This document shows positions 16,690-26,091 of a stretch of DNA of 64,000 nt, in pieces (the stretch's first letter is position 1; each line of letters begins with the position of its first letter). Both the position numbers and the translations under genes were made by a program. This DNA is from Microtetraspora malaysiensis. Lineage in GTDB: Bacteria; Actinomycetota; Actinomycetes; Streptosporangiales; Streptosporangiaceae. The stretch spans positions 374,472-438,471 of the forward strand of contig NZ_BBYJ01000004.1 in assembly GCF_001528665.1 (NCBI RefSeq). The letters are read 5' to 3'. A model generated the notes under the pieces. The model had not been told where the DNA came from, ran no database searches, and saw nothing but the letters and a program-made list of their open reading frames with translations.

Positions 16690-18543
16690 ATGCCATTGAA
16701 CAGCCGCGACGACCTGCGGAACATCGCGATCATCGCGCACGTCGACCACGGCAAGACCACGCTGGTGGACGCCATGCTGTGGCAGTCCGGGGCGTTCCGG
16801 GCCAACCAGGACGTCGACGAGCGTGTCATGGACTCCAACGACCTCGAGCGCGAGAAGGGCATCACCATTCTCGCCAAGAACACCGCGGTCAAGCACGGGG
16901 GCATGACGCTCAACATCATCGACACCCCCGGCCACGCCGACTTCGGCGGCGAGGTGGAGCGGGGCCTGTCCATGGTGGACGGCGTCGTGCTGCTGGTCGA
17001 CGCCTCCGAGGGTCCGCTGCCGCAGACCCGATTCGTGCTGCGCAAGGCGCTGTCGGCCAAGATGCCGGTCATCCTGTGCATCAACAAGGTCGACCGGCCG
17101 GACGCCCGGATCGCCGAGGTCGTCGACGAGGTCTACGAGCTCTTCATGGACCTCGACGCGACCGAGGACCAGATCGACTTCCCGATCGTCTACGCGTCCG
17201 GCAAGGCGGGCCGCGCATCCCTGAACCGTCCCCAGGACGGCGAGATGCCCGACTCCGAGGACCTGGAGCCGCTGTTCGAGACGATCACCTCGACGATCCC
17301 GGCCCCGGTGTACGACCCGACCGCACCGCTGCAGGCGCACGTCACCAACCTGGACGCGTCCAGCTATCTCGGCCGGATCGCCCTCTGCCGGGTCCACCAG
17401 GGCACGATCAAGAAGGGCCAGCAGGTCGCCTGGTGCCGCACCGACGGCACCGTGCAGAAGGTGAAGATCTCCGAGCTGCTCATGACCGAGGCGCTGGAGC
17501 GCAAGCCCGCCGAGGAGGCGGGACCGGGCGACATCATCGCCATCGCCGGCATCCCCGAGATCATGATCGGCGAGACGCTGGCCGACCCGGACGACCCGCG
17601 CCCGCTGCCGCTGATCACCGTGGACGAGCCCGCGATCTCCATGACCATCGGCACCAACACCAGCCCGCTGGTCGGCAAGGTCAAGGGCGCCAAGGTCACC
17701 GCCCGCATGGTCAAGGACCGGCTCGACAAGGAGCTGGTCGGCAACGTGTCGCTGCGGGTGCTCCCGACCGACCGGCCCGACGCCTGGGAGGTGCAGGGCC
17801 GCGGTGAGCTCGCCCTGGCCATCCTGGTCGAGCAGATGCGCCGCGAGGGCTACGAGCTGACCGTCGGCAAGCCGCAGGTCGTCACCAGGGTGATCGACGG
17901 CAAGACGCACGAGCCGGTCGAGCGGCTCACCGTCGACTGCCCCGAGGAGTACCTCGGCTCCGTCACCCAGCTCCTCGCCCTGCGCAAGGGCCGCATGGAG
18001 CACATGACCAACCACGGCACCGGCTGGATCCGGATGGAGTTCGTGGTCCCGGCCCGCGGCCTGATCGGCTTCCGTACCGAGTTCCTCACCGAGACGCGCG
18101 GCACCGGTCTGGTCCACCACGTCTTCGAGTCGTACGAGCCGTGGTTCGGCGACCTGCGCACCCGCAACAACGGCTCCCTGGTCGCCGACCGCTCCGGCCC
18201 GGTCACCGCGTTCGCCATGCTGAACCTCCAGGAGCGCGGCACGCTGTTCGTCTCTCCGACCACCGAGGTCTACGAGGGCATGATCATCGGTGAGAACTCA
18301 CGGTCCGACGACATGGACGTGAACATCACCAAGGAGAAGAAGCTCACGAACATGCGCTCCTCCACGGCGGACGAGACCGAGAAGGTCATCCCGCCGCGCG
18401 TCCTGTCGCTGGAGCAGGCGCTGGAGTTCATCCGCGACGACGAGTGCGTGGAGATCACGCCCGAGACCGTCCGCCTCCGCAAGGTGGTCCTCGACGCCGC
18501 CATCCGCGGCCGGGCCGCCGCGCGGGCCAAGCGCTCCAACTGA
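16690..18543 (+). CDS. typA: Translational GTPase TypA/BipA
   Basis: A 617-residue ribosome-associated GTPase, full length. G1 is AHVDHGKTT (residues 16-24), switch I follows with the conserved [11 protein letters not shown]3 is [10 protein letters not shown], and G4 is NKVD. The C-terminal part contains the [12 protein letters not shown] segment unique to BipA. It binds 70S ribosomes and assists large-subunit assembly and stress adaptation. It stands as a single gene with its own terminator. Confidence 0.97.
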   Translation: MPLNSRDDLRNIAIIAHVDHGKTTLVDAMLWQSGAFRANQDVDERVMDSNDLEREKGITILAKNTAVKHGGMTLNIIDTPGHADFGGEVERGLSMVDGVVLLVDASEGPLPQTRFVLRKALSAKMPVILCINKVDRPDARIAEVVDEVYELFMDLDATEDQIDFPIVYASGKAGRASLNRPQDGEMPDSEDLEPLFETITSTIPAPVYDPTAPLQAHVTNLDASSYLGRIALCRVHQGTIKKGQQVAWCRTDGTVQKVKISELLMTEALERKPAEEAGPGDIIAIAGIPEIMIGETLADPDDPRPLPLITVDEPAISMTIGTNTSPLVGKVKGAKVTARMVKDRLDKELVGNVSLRVLPTDRPDAWEVQGRGELALAILVEQMRREGYELTVGKPQVVTRVIDGKTHEPVERLTVDCPEEYLGSVTQLLALRKGRMEHMTNHGTGWIRMEFVVPARGLIGFRTEFLTETRGTGLVHHVFESYEPWFGDLRTRNNGSLVADRSGPVTAFAMLNLQERGTLFVSPTTEVYEGMIIGENSRSDDMDVNITKEKKLTNMRSSTADETEKVIPPRVLSLEQALEFIRDDECVEITPETVRLRKVVLDAAIRGRAAARAKRSN

Positions 18544-18553
18544 TCACAGCGAA

Positions 18554-18603
18554 ACGCCCGCCCCGGCCGGCTCCCAGAACGGGAGTCGTCCCGGGGCGGG
18601 CGT
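18554..18603 (+). terminator. Terminator of typA
   Basis: Twelve-base perfect arms (CGCCCGCCCCGG at 18555-18566, CCGGGGCGGGCG at 18591-18602) enclose a second hairpin, CTCCC-AGAAC-GGGAG. It begins 11 bp after the stop and is followed by TTCG. Confidence 0.8.
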
Positions 18604-18710
18604 TCGCGTTCCCGGAGCCGTTTCCCGCCCCGGGCACGGGTCAGGCATGGTTTCCTTCGTAACGCAAGGTAATCGGAAGGACACTCATCGCACGAAGCAG
18701 GGGAGAGACC

Positions 18711-19331
18711 ATGCCCGGAAGGACACACCTCGCGCTCGCCGTGACGCTCGCGCTCGGCGCGGCGGTCATCGGATCCTCCGCCGCCGAGGCGGCGCCCGGC
18801 CACATCGCCCGGCCACTCGACGCGACGCTGCGTGACGCGGCCGGCAAGCGGGTCGGCGTGCTGCGCGTCGAGGACGAGGGCCAGGCGACCCGGATCACCG
18901 TGAGCGTCTGGGGGCTGCCGGCCGGATTCCACGGCTTCCATGTCCATACCACCGGCAGGTGCGACGCCAGGGCCGTGGATCCGGCGACCGGGAGCCCGTT
19001 CACCACGGCGGGCGCGCACCTCGACCTCGCCACACCCGCCACACCCGGCGGCCATGGCGGGCACGGCGGGCACGACGGCGACCTGCCCGCGCTGCTCGTG
19101 GGCCAGAACGGCACGGCCCGCGCCTCCTTCGTCACCGACCGGTTCCGGGTCGCGCAGCTCGCCGACGCGGACGGCAGCGCCGTCGTCATCCACGCACTGC
19201 CGGACAACTACGGGAACATCCCCTCCCGCTACTCCCACCCGGCGGACACGACGGGCACCACGGGCGCGGACGCGACCACCCTGAAAGCCGGCGACACAGG
19301 CAACCGCATCGCCTGCGGCGTGCTCCGCTGA
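18711..19331 (+). CDS. Cu/Zn superoxide dismutase family protein
   Basis: A 206-residue exported protein: signal peptide of about 27 residues ending SAAEAA, then a Cu/Zn-SOD domain. Copper ligands are visible in GFHGFHVHTTGRC, the bridging and zinc region in TAGAHLDLA, and the fourth copper His in VVIHALPDNYGNI; the disulfide Cys pair would be GRCD and the terminal CGVLR. The zinc loop carries a His-rich insert (GGHGGHGGHDGD). The active-site Arg is not in its normal position, so dismutase activity should not be taken for granted. GGGAGAG precedes the ATG. Extracellular role, probably oxidative-stress defence or copper binding. Confidence 0.88.
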   Translation: MPGRTHLALAVTLALGAAVIGSSAAEAAPGHIARPLDATLRDAAGKRVGVLRVEDEGQATRITVSVWGLPAGFHGFHVHTTGRCDARAVDPATGSPFTTAGAHLDLATPATPGGHGGHGGHDGDLPALLVGQNGTARASFVTDRFRVAQLADADGSAVVIHALPDNYGNIPSRYSHPADTTGTTGADATTLKAGDTGNRIACGVLR

Positions 19332-19436
19332 CGCCCCAAGTCACCGCCCAGCAGAGCGCAAGAGGCCGGCGGCACCATCAACGTGAGGAGAGCGCCACGG
19401 GGCCCGGCGCCTCCCACCGAGAGGGGGAATCCCGCC

Positions 19437-19523
19437 ATGAAGTACGCCACCGCGATCGTGTGCTCCACACAGATCGGCGCCTGGCTGCTCATCGGAGCGC
19501 TGGCGCTGCTGATGACCCGGTGA
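19437..19523 (+). CDS. Candidate 28-residue single-span membrane peptide
   Basis: A short frame, MKYATAIVCS then a hydrophobic stretch with WLLIGALALLM, ending TR. A run of five G lies nine bases ahead of the ATG, and a strong hairpin (19527-19564) follows its stop directly, so the frame fits a real transcription-unit end after the SOD gene. The composition is that of a one-pass membrane peptide. No family is recognised; conservation is needed to prove it is expressed. Confidence 0.4.
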   Translation: MKYATAIVCSTQIGAWLLIGALALLMTR

Positions 19524-19526
19524 ATC

Positions 19527-19564
19527 CGGTACGGCTCGCGCCACCGCGCGAGCCGTACAACCGG
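19527..19564. terminator. Strong hairpin terminator
   Basis: Twelve-base perfect arms GTACGGCTCGCG / CGCGAGCCGTAC with a 6-nt loop (19541-19546) and flanking CCG/CGG pairing. It lies 3 bp after the small membrane ORF and about 60 bp before the convergent HerA-like gene. Confidence 0.75.
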
Positions 19565-19625
19565 CGGGGAACGGGCCTCGGAAATCGCGGGCGTCGGACC
19601 CGGAGCCGGCGGCGCAGTGGGGAGC

Positions 19626-21167
19626 TCAGCGGCGGCGGCGGGCGGTGCCGAAGATCGACCGCGTGATCTCCCTCCCGAGGGCGGACGCCGCCGAACGCGC
19701 CAGCGACCGCAGCGCGGGCGAGCGGAGCACCCCCTCAAGCGGCGTCCTCTCCCCCGGCCGCTCGCGCGCCTCGTCGCGGCGTTCCCGTGGCTCCTCGCGC
19801 CTCTCCCGCCACCGCTCCGGCGTTTCGGCGGGTGCCGTGGGGGCGGGCGCGGGCGGGGAGAGCCGGGCGTTCAGCATCTCGTACGCCGACTCCCTGTCCA
19901 CTGCCGTGCCGTACTTGGGGAGGAGTGGGGAGGAGGCGATGGCCTGCCGGACCACGGCGGGGTCCGAGGGGGCCATCAGGCTCTCCGGGGCGCGCAGCCG
20001 GGTCCAGGCGACCGGGGTGGGCGCGCCCGTCTCCGACAGCACGGTCACCACCGCCTCCCCGATGCCGAGCTGGGTGAGCAGCTCCTCCAGGTTGTACGAC
20101 GACGCGGGGAAGGTGGACACGGTCGCCCTCAGGTCCTTGGCGTCCTGGGGCGTGAAGGCGCGCAGCGCGTGCTGCACGCGCGAACCGAGCTGGCCCAGCA
20201 CGTCGGCGGGCACGTCCTTGGGCGTCTGGGTGACGAAGAAGACGCCGACGCCCTTCGAGCGGATCAGCCGCACGGTCTGCGTGATCGCCTGCAGGAACGC
20301 CTTGGACGCCCCGTCGAAGAGCAGGTGCGCCTCGTCGAAGAAGAAGACGAGCGTGGGCTTGTCCGGGTCGCCGATCTCGGGCAGCCCCTCGAACAGGTCC
20401 GCGAGCAGCCACATCAGGAAGGTCGAGAAGAGCCGCGGCCGGTCCTGTACGGCGGGCAGTTCGAGGACGGAGATCACTCCCCTGCCGTCGGACGTCGTAC
20501 GGAGCAGGTCGCGGGTGTCGAACTGGGGCTCGCCGAAGAACGCCTCCGCCCCCTGCGCCTGGAAATTGATCAGCGCGCGCAGGATCACCCCGGCGGTCTG
20601 CGGGGCGAGCCCGCCGACGCCCTTCAGCTCTTCCGGGTTGCCGGTGAGGTGCTGGATGACCGCGACCAGGTCCTTCAGGTCCAGCAGCGGCAGGCCGTGC
20701 CGGTCGGCGAAGTAGAAGATCAGCCCGAGCGAGGACTCCTGGGTCTCGTTCAGCCCGAGCACCTTGGCCAGCAGCGTCGGCCCGAACGCGGTCGTCGTGG
20801 CCCGCAACGGGATGCCGTCGCCGATGCCGCCGAGCGAGAAGAACTCGGTGGCGCAGGCCTTCCCGGTCCAGGGCTGGCCGATCTCGGCGGCCCGCGCGCT
20901 CACCCGGTCGGAGGGCGCGCCGGGCGAGGCGAGGCCGGACAGGTCGCCCTTCACGTCGGCCAGGAACACCGGAACGCCCTGCGCGGCGAGCTGCTCGGCC
21001 ATCATCTGCAAGGTCTTGGTCTTGCCCGTGCCGGTGGCGCCGGCGACCAGACCGTGCCGGTTCATCATCCCGAGCGGGATCCTGATCTTCTCCGCGGGGT
21101 CGGCCCGCCCGTCCGCCACCAGCGCGCCCAGCTCCAGCGCGGGCCCCTCGAAGTCGTAGCCCTTCAT
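19626..21167 (-). CDS. HerA-like/DUF853 P-loop ATPase
   Basis: A 513-residue ATPase of the HerA/FtsK superfamily, DUF853 branch. Walker A is GATGTGKT at residues 43-50, the Walker B strand is LVFFFDEAHLLF near residue 265, and the sensor motif is FFVTQTPKDVP. The C-terminal 60 residues are Arg/Glu-rich and probably disordered. Members are widespread in bacteria with poorly defined function, perhaps DNA translocation or processing. The start overlaps the stop of the deacetylase gene by four bases, so the two are co-translated. Confidence 0.9.
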   Translation of the reverse strand: MKGYDFEGPALELGALVADGRADPAEKIRIPLGMMNRHGLVAGATGTGKTKTLQMMAEQLAAQGVPVFLADVKGDLSGLASPGAPSDRVSARAAEIGQPWTGKACATEFFSLGGIGDGIPLRATTTAFGPTLLAKVLGLNETQESSLGLIFYFADRHGLPLLDLKDLVAVIQHLTGNPEELKGVGGLAPQTAGVILRALINFQAQGAEAFFGEPQFDTRDLLRTTSDGRGVISVLELPAVQDRPRLFSTFLMWLLADLFEGLPEIGDPDKPTLVFFFDEAHLLFDGASKAFLQAITQTVRLIRSKGVGVFFVTQTPKDVPADVLGQLGSRVQHALRAFTPQDAKDLRATVSTFPASSYNLEELLTQLGIGEAVVTVLSETGAPTPVAWTRLRAPESLMAPSDPAVVRQAIASSPLLPKYGTAVDRESAYEMLNARLSPPAPAPTAPAETPERWRERREEPRERRDEARERPGERTPLEGVLRSPALRSLARSAASALGREITRSIFGTARRRR

Positions 21168-21967
21168 CGGTCGGAGTACCGCTTTCCCGGCTTGAGATCG
21201 CCGAAGAGCTCGGACACGGTCACGTACGTGAACCCCTTCTTGTCGAACACGTTCAGCAGGCGCGGCAGTGCTTCCACGGTCGTTTTGTGGATGTCGTGCA
21301 TCAGGACGATCTGTCCTGGTTTCGCGGCCGTGCTGCGCTGGACGACGAGCTTGGGCACCCGGTCGCGCCAGTCGAGGGTGTCGACCGCCCAGAGAACCTG
21401 TCCGAGCCCGAGCCGCTTCGCCTCGCCGGCCACCCTGCGGTCGGTCGCTCCGTACGGCGGCCGCAAGGCGTGCATACGGACGCCGGTCACCTGTTTGACC
21501 AGCCGCTCCGTACTGACGACCTCGTGTTTGAGCGCCGCGTCACTGAGCGAGGTGAGATCGCGGTGGTCCCACGTGTGGTTGCCCAGCTCGTGCCCGTCGG
21601 CGACCATGCGCCGCAGCACCGGCTGGTCCTCCTTGTGGATCATCTCTCCGACCAGGAAGAACGTCGCCCGGGCGTAGTGCTTGGCGAGCACGTCGAGGAC
21701 GTGCGAGGTGTAGTTTCCCGGCCCGTCGTCGAAGGTCAGGGCCACGCACTTGACGTGCGCGCACGAGATGTGGCGAGGCTGCGGCGGCCGGGGCGTGCCG
21801 CTCGGTGCGGAAGAAGGCGAGGGCGAGGGGGCCGGGGACGGCTGCGCGCCGGCCGGGCCGGTCGGGCGGGGCGTCGGGGCGGGGCGCGGCCCGGCCGACG
21901 GGCGGGGCAACAGGACACCGCATCCGGACACCAGCAGCAGTGCCAGACAGGTGAGGCCGACCCGCAT
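21164..21967 (-). CDS. Polysaccharide deacetylase lipoprotein (NodB domain, CE4)
   Basis: A 267-residue exported lipoprotein: signal peptide with lipobox LVSGC (C16), a Pro/Ser linker to about residue 62, then a NodB domain. CE4 motif 1 is TFDDGPG (D80 and D81, base and metal ligand), motif 2 is H131-TWD-H135 (metal ligands), motif 3 is RPPYGA near residue 169. It probably removes acetyl groups from peptidoglycan or another surface polysaccharide. It is the first gene of a two-gene unit with the HerA-like ATPase, an odd pairing with no obvious shared pathway. Confidence 0.93.
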   Translation of the reverse strand: MRVGLTCLALLLVSGCGVLLPRPSAGPRPAPTPRPTGPAGAQPSPAPSPSPSSAPSGTPRPPQPRHISCAHVKCVALTFDDGPGNYTSHVLDVLAKHYARATFFLVGEMIHKEDQPVLRRMVADGHELGNHTWDHRDLTSLSDAALKHEVVSTERLVKQVTGVRMHALRPPYGATDRRVAGEAKRLGLGQVLWAVDTLDWRDRVPKLVVQRSTAAKPGQIVLMHDIHKTTVEALPRLLNVFDKKGFTYVTVSELFGDLKPGKRYSDR

Positions 21968-21991
21968 GTGTTCCCCCCGAGCTGGCGGGGA

Positions 21992-22297
21992 TCAGGGATA
22001 TCCCTTGGCCTTGTCCCCCCGTATGACCCTGGCCAGGTCCTCCCACCAGGGCGGCACGTTCGCTCGGAGATCGGCATATCTACGGGCCACCCGGATGGCA
22101 CATCCGGAAGGGTCACTACCCACGTGACGGCGTTTCACGGAGGCCTCCTGCCACCGGTAAAACCCGTCGCGATAGCTCACCACGAGGCCGATCCAGACCG
22201 ACAGCGTGGCACCGTCGCCGATCTCGTACGCGTCGGAAACGCCGAGGGCGGCGAGCTCGGCGTGCAGTTTCGCCATCGCGTCCGCGGACTCAGCCAT
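21992..22297 (-). CDS. Small hypothetical protein
   Basis: A 101-residue frame starting MAESADAMAKL, with GGAG eight bases ahead of the ATG (22295-22297). The N-terminal third is helical, the middle (YEIGDGATLSVWIGLVVSY) reads as two or three strands, and the C-terminus is basic. Codon usage is normal for the genome. Its stop is 24 bp before the deacetylase start on the same strand. I do not recognise the family; the size and position recall the small accessory proteins beside actinomycete XRE regulators, but no such regulator is present. Confidence 0.6.
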   Translation of the reverse strand: MAESADAMAKLHAELAALGVSDAYEIGDGATLSVWIGLVVSYRDGFYRWQEASVKRRHVGSDPSGCAIRVARRYADLRANVPPWWEDLARVIRGDKAKGYP

Positions 22298-22724
22298 CGC
22301 TCGCACTCCGTGGCCGCAGAAGGGCACGGAAAGGACGGACCAATAGATTTTGTTCGGGGGCGGGAGAACTCATGGAGTAATCATGGGGCTCCAGCCCGTT
22401 ACCTCGCAGGAATATTGGCCTGACCGTTGCTACGGGCATCGCTGTCGAGATCCCCGTGAGTCGCACTCTGGATGACTTCCCGAGGAAATGGGGCGGCCAA
22501 ACGCCCACACACTCCCATCTTCATCACGCTATGACAAAGCTCCCCCACCCCACCGTCACCACCGAAAGGGTGATGGCCGACATCTGTGACTTTGATGGCT
22601 TGATGGCGTGAGTTACCCCGGCGGTATTCGGCGGTTTGTTGGTGAGGCCGCTCAGTGGGTGTGGCGGGGTGAGGCAAGGACGCCGGTGACTTCGGCGATG
22701 GCTTCGCCGCCGGGTCGTCGTGCG
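22298..22724. other. Intergenic stretch without a convincing gene
   Basis: About 430 bp with lower GC and poorer third-position bias than its surroundings. Two short minus-strand frames (22290-22508 and 22399-22728) read through it but have no family features, and one is Pro/His-rich noise. A hairpin CGGCGA-N5-TCGCCG at 22693-22709 could end the histidine-kinase transcript. The low coding signal would fit decayed DNA. Confidence 0.5.
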
Positions 22725-23855
22725 TCACACGGCCTCTCGCGGTGAGGCGGTGCCCGGGCCCGGCAATCGTACGGTCACCACCAGGCCACCGCCGTCGCGA
22801 GGGACGGCCGTCACCGAGCCGCCGTGACCGCGGGCGATGGAGCGCACGATGGACAGGCCGAGGCCGAATCCCCTCCCACCGCCGGTACGCTCGCGGTTGA
22901 GCCGCCGGAACGGCTGGAACAGCGACTCGATCTCGTAGTGCGGCACGATGGGCCCCGAGTTGGCCACGGTCAGCACCACGTCCTCGCCGACAGTCTCCGT
23001 GGTCACAGAGACGAGCCCGGAGGGCACATTGTGCTCGACGGCGTTCTCCACCAGGTTCTGCACCAGCCGTTCGAGCAGGATCGGATCGCCTCTGGTGATC
23101 GCGGCGGCCGCGCCGTCGCAGGGCACGCCGAGCTGGTCGCAGACGTGGCCGGCGATGTCGGCCAGGTCGACGGGGGTGCGCTCGGTGATGCCGTGCTCGG
23201 AGTCGGCCAGTGTGAGCAGGCCGTCTATCAGCCGTTCGTGCCGTTCGTTGACGGTCTGCAACGACGTACCGAGCTGGATGCAGTCCTCCGAGGCACCCGG
23301 CCTGCTGACCGCGAGCTCCACCAGCGTCCTGTTCATGGCCAGCGGGGTGCGCAACTCGTGCGAGGCGTTGGCGACCAGCCTGCGCTGTCCGTCGAAGGCC
23401 GCGTCCAGTTGCTCCACCATCAGGTTGAAGGCGTCGGCCAGGTCGCGTACCTCGTCCTGCGGGCCGTCCATGACGATCCGTTCGTGCAGTCCCCGCCCCG
23501 CGCCCACGGACAGCCGCCGCGCGGTCTCGGTGACACGGTGCAAGGGCTGCAGCGCCCGGCCCGCCACCAGCCAGCCGAACCCGACCGAGGCCGCGCCGAC
23601 CAGCAGCAACCCGATCGCGCCCTGCGATATCAGGGAGGTGGTGGTCACCGTGCGGATCCGGTCGCTCAGCATCTGCCGGCCCTCGTCCATCGGCGGTCCA
23701 GACGGCGCGGACGACAGAATGTGCTTGCCGCTGATGGCCGAGGGCACCTGCTGGGACACCAGCAGGGTCGTGACGCCGAGCAGCACCACTCCGCCCACCA
23801 GGAAGAACGCCGCGTATACCAGGGTCAATCTGGCCCTGATCGTGAGCTTCTTCAT
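22725..23855 (-). CDS. Sensor histidine kinase with HAMP domain
   Basis: A 376-residue membrane sensor kinase. Two transmembrane helices (about residues 10-33 and 78-100) flank a short external sensor of ~45 residues; a HAMP linker follows. The phosphorylated His is H166 in NASHELRTPL, the N box is LVENAVEHN, and the G boxes are VANSGP and GFGLGLSIV. Its start overlaps the response-regulator stop (ATGA). The small sensor domain is typical of kinases that detect envelope stress or membrane-active peptides, which matches the exporter operon next door. Confidence 0.95.
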   Translation of the reverse strand: MKKLTIRARLTLVYAAFFLVGGVVLLGVTTLLVSQQVPSAISGKHILSSAPSGPPMDEGRQMLSDRIRTVTTTSLISQGAIGLLLVGAASVGFGWLVAGRALQPLHRVTETARRLSVGAGRGLHERIVMDGPQDEVRDLADAFNLMVEQLDAAFDGQRRLVANASHELRTPLAMNRTLVELAVSRPGASEDCIQLGTSLQTVNERHERLIDGLLTLADSEHGITERTPVDLADIAGHVCDQLGVPCDGAAAAITRGDPILLERLVQNLVENAVEHNVPSGLVSVTTETVGEDVVLTVANSGPIVPHYEIESLFQPFRRLNRERTGGGRGFGLGLSIVRSIARGHGGSVTAVPRDGGGLVVTVRLPGPGTASPREAV

Positions 23856-24505
23856 GCGATGCGGTACCCGACTCCAGGAATGGTGTCGATCACTGGGACC
23901 TCCAGCTTGCGGCGCAACTTCAGAATCGTCACCCGCACGACGCCGGTGAACGGGTCGGTGTGCTCATCCCAGGCCCGCTCCAGCAGGTCCTCGGCCGACA
24001 CCACCGCCCCATCGGCGCGCAGCAACTCGGCGAGTACGGCAAACTCCTTGCGCGACAGGGCGACGTAACGCCCGTCGCGGTAAACCTCCCGCCTGGCCAG
24101 ATCCATCCGGAGGCCACGGCGGCTGAGGACCGGAGGCGTGATGCGCCCGGTGCGCCGCAGCAGCGCCTGCACTCTGGCCGACAACTCGGCCAGTGCGAAC
24201 GGCTTGGACAGGTAGTCGTCAGCGCCGAGCTGGAGGCCCGCCACCCGATCCCGTACGGCCGCGGCAGCGGTCAGCATGAGAACGCGGGTTCGTGAGGTCG
24301 ATTCCACAATCGATCGGCACACGTCGTCGCCGTGGACGGCAGGAAGATCACGGTCGAGGATGACCACGTCGTAGTCGTTCACTTCCAGCCGCTCCAGCGC
24401 CGAGCCACCGTCGTTGACCACGTCAACGGCCAGCGCGTCGCGACGCAGCCACTCGGCGATGCCGTCGGCCAGCACCGGTTCGTCCTCAACGATCAGAACA
24501 CGCAC
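23852..24505 (-). CDS. OmpR/PhoB-type response regulator
   Basis: A 217-residue regulator. GTG at 24503-24505 begins VRVLIVEDEP, the first receiver strand. The phospho-acceptor is D51 in VVILDRDLP, with T79 and K101 (SKPF) as the switch residues. The C-terminal winged helix (about 125-217) has the recognition helix around DPFTGVVRVTILKLRRKL. Cotranscribed with the kinase and divergent from the lipoprotein/MFP/ABC operon, which it most likely activates. Confidence 0.95.
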   Translation of the reverse strand: MRVLIVEDEPVLADGIAEWLRRDALAVDVVNDGGSALERLEVNDYDVVILDRDLPAVHGDDVCRSIVESTSRTRVLMLTAAAAVRDRVAGLQLGADDYLSKPFALAELSARVQALLRRTGRITPPVLSRRGLRMDLARREVYRDGRYVALSRKEFAVLAELLRADGAVVSAEDLLERAWDEHTDPFTGVVRVTILKLRRKLEVPVIDTIPGVGYRIA

Positions 24506-24541
24506 GCTCAGAAGTTCTATCCGGTTGTGTGTATCGCCACA

Positions 24542-24571
24542 GTTAACGTTCGCGCTAACGCCACGGTAATC
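24542..24571. promoter_or_regulatory. Candidate response-regulator binding site
   Basis: TAACG at 24544-24548, TAACG at 24556-24560 and TAATC at 24567-24571, repeated at 11-12 bp, one helical turn, as OmpR-family regulators bind. The first two also form the dyad GTTAACG-N4-CGCTAAC. The block lies in the 90-bp gap between the divergent regulator and lipoprotein genes; TAATCG could also serve as a -10. Confidence 0.5.
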
Positions 24572-24595
24572 GGCTCTGCGATGAACTCCGGGGCC

Positions 24596-25075
24596 ATGAA
24601 GACGAAGACGCTGATCACGCTCCTCGCCGTGGGCCTCCCCCTGACTGCCTGCGGCGCCCAACCCGAGCCCAGGGTCGCCACCGCGAGCGGCGCCACGGCG
24701 AGCGTGGCCGCGAGCCCTTCGGCCGCCGGTGACGGAGAGGTGGCCTTCGCCCGGTGCATGCGAGGTGAAGGCGTCGACATCAAGGACCCGACCGACGGCC
24801 GCTTCCAGGTCAGCAGCGACATCGCCGAGAAGGAGAAGATGGACGCGGCGATGGCCAAGTGCGGTCACCTCCTCCCCGGCGGACAGGGCGGCAAGCCGAG
24901 TACTCAAGATCTCGATAGCGCGCGCAATCAGGCAAAGTGCATGCGCGAGAACGGATACCCCAAGTTCCCTGACCCCGACCCCAGCGGAAGGATCAAACTG
25001 GATGTCGGAGCCCTCGGAGCCAGCCCTGACGACCCGAAGTTCACGGCCGCGATGGAAAAGTGCCGCGCGGCATGA
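24596..25075 (+). CDS. Small secreted lipoprotein of the ABC efflux operon
   Basis: A 159-residue protein with signal peptide [10 protein letters not shown] and lipobox PLTAC (C19). Mature part: a Thr/Ala/Ser-rich linker, then two short Cys-containing repeats, [15 protein letters not shown] and [15 protein letters not shown], each followed by a further Cys (AKCGHLL, EKCRAA). Such Cys-Met pairs and FPDP motifs mark a lipoprotein family that accompanies MacAB-like operons in actinobacteria. An ATG at 24581 is an alternative start. Its stop overlaps the next start (ATGA). Confidence 0.82.
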   Translation: MKTKTLITLLAVGLPLTACGAQPEPRVATASGATASVAASPSAAGDGEVAFARCMRGEGVDIKDPTDGRFQVSSDIAEKEKMDAAMAKCGHLLPGGQGGKPSTQDLDSARNQAKCMRENGYPKFPDPDPSGRIKLDVGALGASPDDPKFTAAMEKCRAA

Positions 25076-26091
25076 CCGGCCGGATCGCGGCCGGGACGCT
25101 GATCCTTGCAGCGGGCTGCGCCACCACCGCGGTGATCGTGCTCGGCGGGCACGGCGACGAACCGGCCACCCGCGACGCCGCGCCCGCCGCCGTCGCCGAG
25201 GTCACCAAGCAGGACCTGGCCGACACCACGACGGCCACGGGGATCGTGGGCTACGGCCGCGAGCGCCCGCTCGCCGCGGCCGCTCCCGGCACGGTCACCG
25301 CGCTCCCCGCCGTCGGCTCGACGGTCCGTCGCGGTGGCGTGCTGTTCAAGGTCGACCAGGTCCCCACCGTGCTCTTGTACGGCAACGTGCCTGCCTACCG
25401 GACGCTGCGGTCCGGCGTGCGAGGGGCCGACGTCCGGCAGCTGGCAGAGAATCTGCGCGAACTCGGCTATCGCGGTTTCACCGTCGACAACGTATTCGGC
25501 AAGGAGATCGCGCGGGCCGTACGCAAGTGGCAGAAGGACCTCGGCGTCAAGCAGACCGGCATGGTCGAGCTCGGCCGGGTCGTCTTCCAACCGGACGCTG
25601 TCCGCGTCAACGACCAGACCTCAGGGCCTGGGACGCTCGTCCATCCGGGCTCTCCGCTCCTGACTTTCACCGGGACCGAGCACTTGGTCACCGTACGGCT
25701 GGACGAGACCGAATACCGGCTGGCCAAGATCGGCGCGACGGCGACGGTCAAGACACCGTCCGGCGAGCAGGTCCAGGGAAAGGTCGCGACCGCGCAGTTC
25801 GTAGTCAATTCCGATCAGGGAGGCACGACCACCAAAGTGGAGCTGACCGTGGCGATCGGGGCCGTCGGCTGCGACCGGGCGGCGGTCGATGTGACGCTCG
25901 TCTCCGAGGTGCGCGAGGGCGTCCTCACGGTGCCGATCGCGGCGCTCCTGGCACTGTCCGAAGGCGGGTACGGCGTCGAGCTCGCGGGCGGCCGGATCGT
26001 TCCGGTCCGGACGGGGCTGTTCGCCGGCGGGCGTGTCGAGGTGTCAGGACAGGGACTCACCGCCGGCCTGAAGGTGGGGATGCCGACATGA
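25072..26091 (+). CDS. Membrane fusion protein with inserted peptidoglycan-binding domain
   Basis: A 339-residue exported protein, ATGA-coupled on both sides. A signal or anchor segment (residues 3-26, with a possible lipobox AAGC) precedes a HlyD/RND-type adaptor. The lipoyl half ([25 protein letters not shown], about 68-92, shown only in outline here) is followed by a PG_binding_1 domain at about 112-168 ([14 protein letters not shown], then [11 protein letters not shown]), and then the beta-barrel part. A peptidoglycan-binding insert in an adaptor is characteristic of Gram-positive versions, where it ties the exporter to the wall. Confidence 0.88.
   Translation: MTGRIAAGTLILAAGCATTAVIVLGGHGDEPATRDAAPAAVAEVTKQDLADTTTATGIVGYGRERPLAAAAPGTVTALPAVGSTVRRGGVLFKVDQVPTVLLYGNVPAYRTLRSGVRGADVRQLAENLRELGYRGFTVDNVFGKEIARAVRKWQKDLGVKQTGMVELGRVVFQPDAVRVNDQTSGPGTLVHPGSPLLTFTGTEHLVTVRLDETEYRLAKIGATATVKTPSGEQVQGKVATAQFVVNSDQGGTTTKVELTVAIGAVGCDRAAVDVTLVSEVREGVLTVPIAALLALSEGGYGVELAGGRIVPVRTGLFAGGRVEVSGQGLTAGLKVGMPT

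Noticed and set aside
16281-17807. 508-residue plus-strand frame overlapping typA
   Set aside because: Out-of-frame with typA and Arg/Gly/Pro-rich; the typA frame has all the GTPase motifs. The internal TLMNETI/TLIDETI repeat it shows is the 30-bp DNA repeat translated.
22399-22728. Minus-strand frame overlapping the histidine-kinase stop by GTGA
   Set aside because: The overlap looks like coupling, but the protein is Pro/His/Arg-rich without any domain, and third-position bias is poor.
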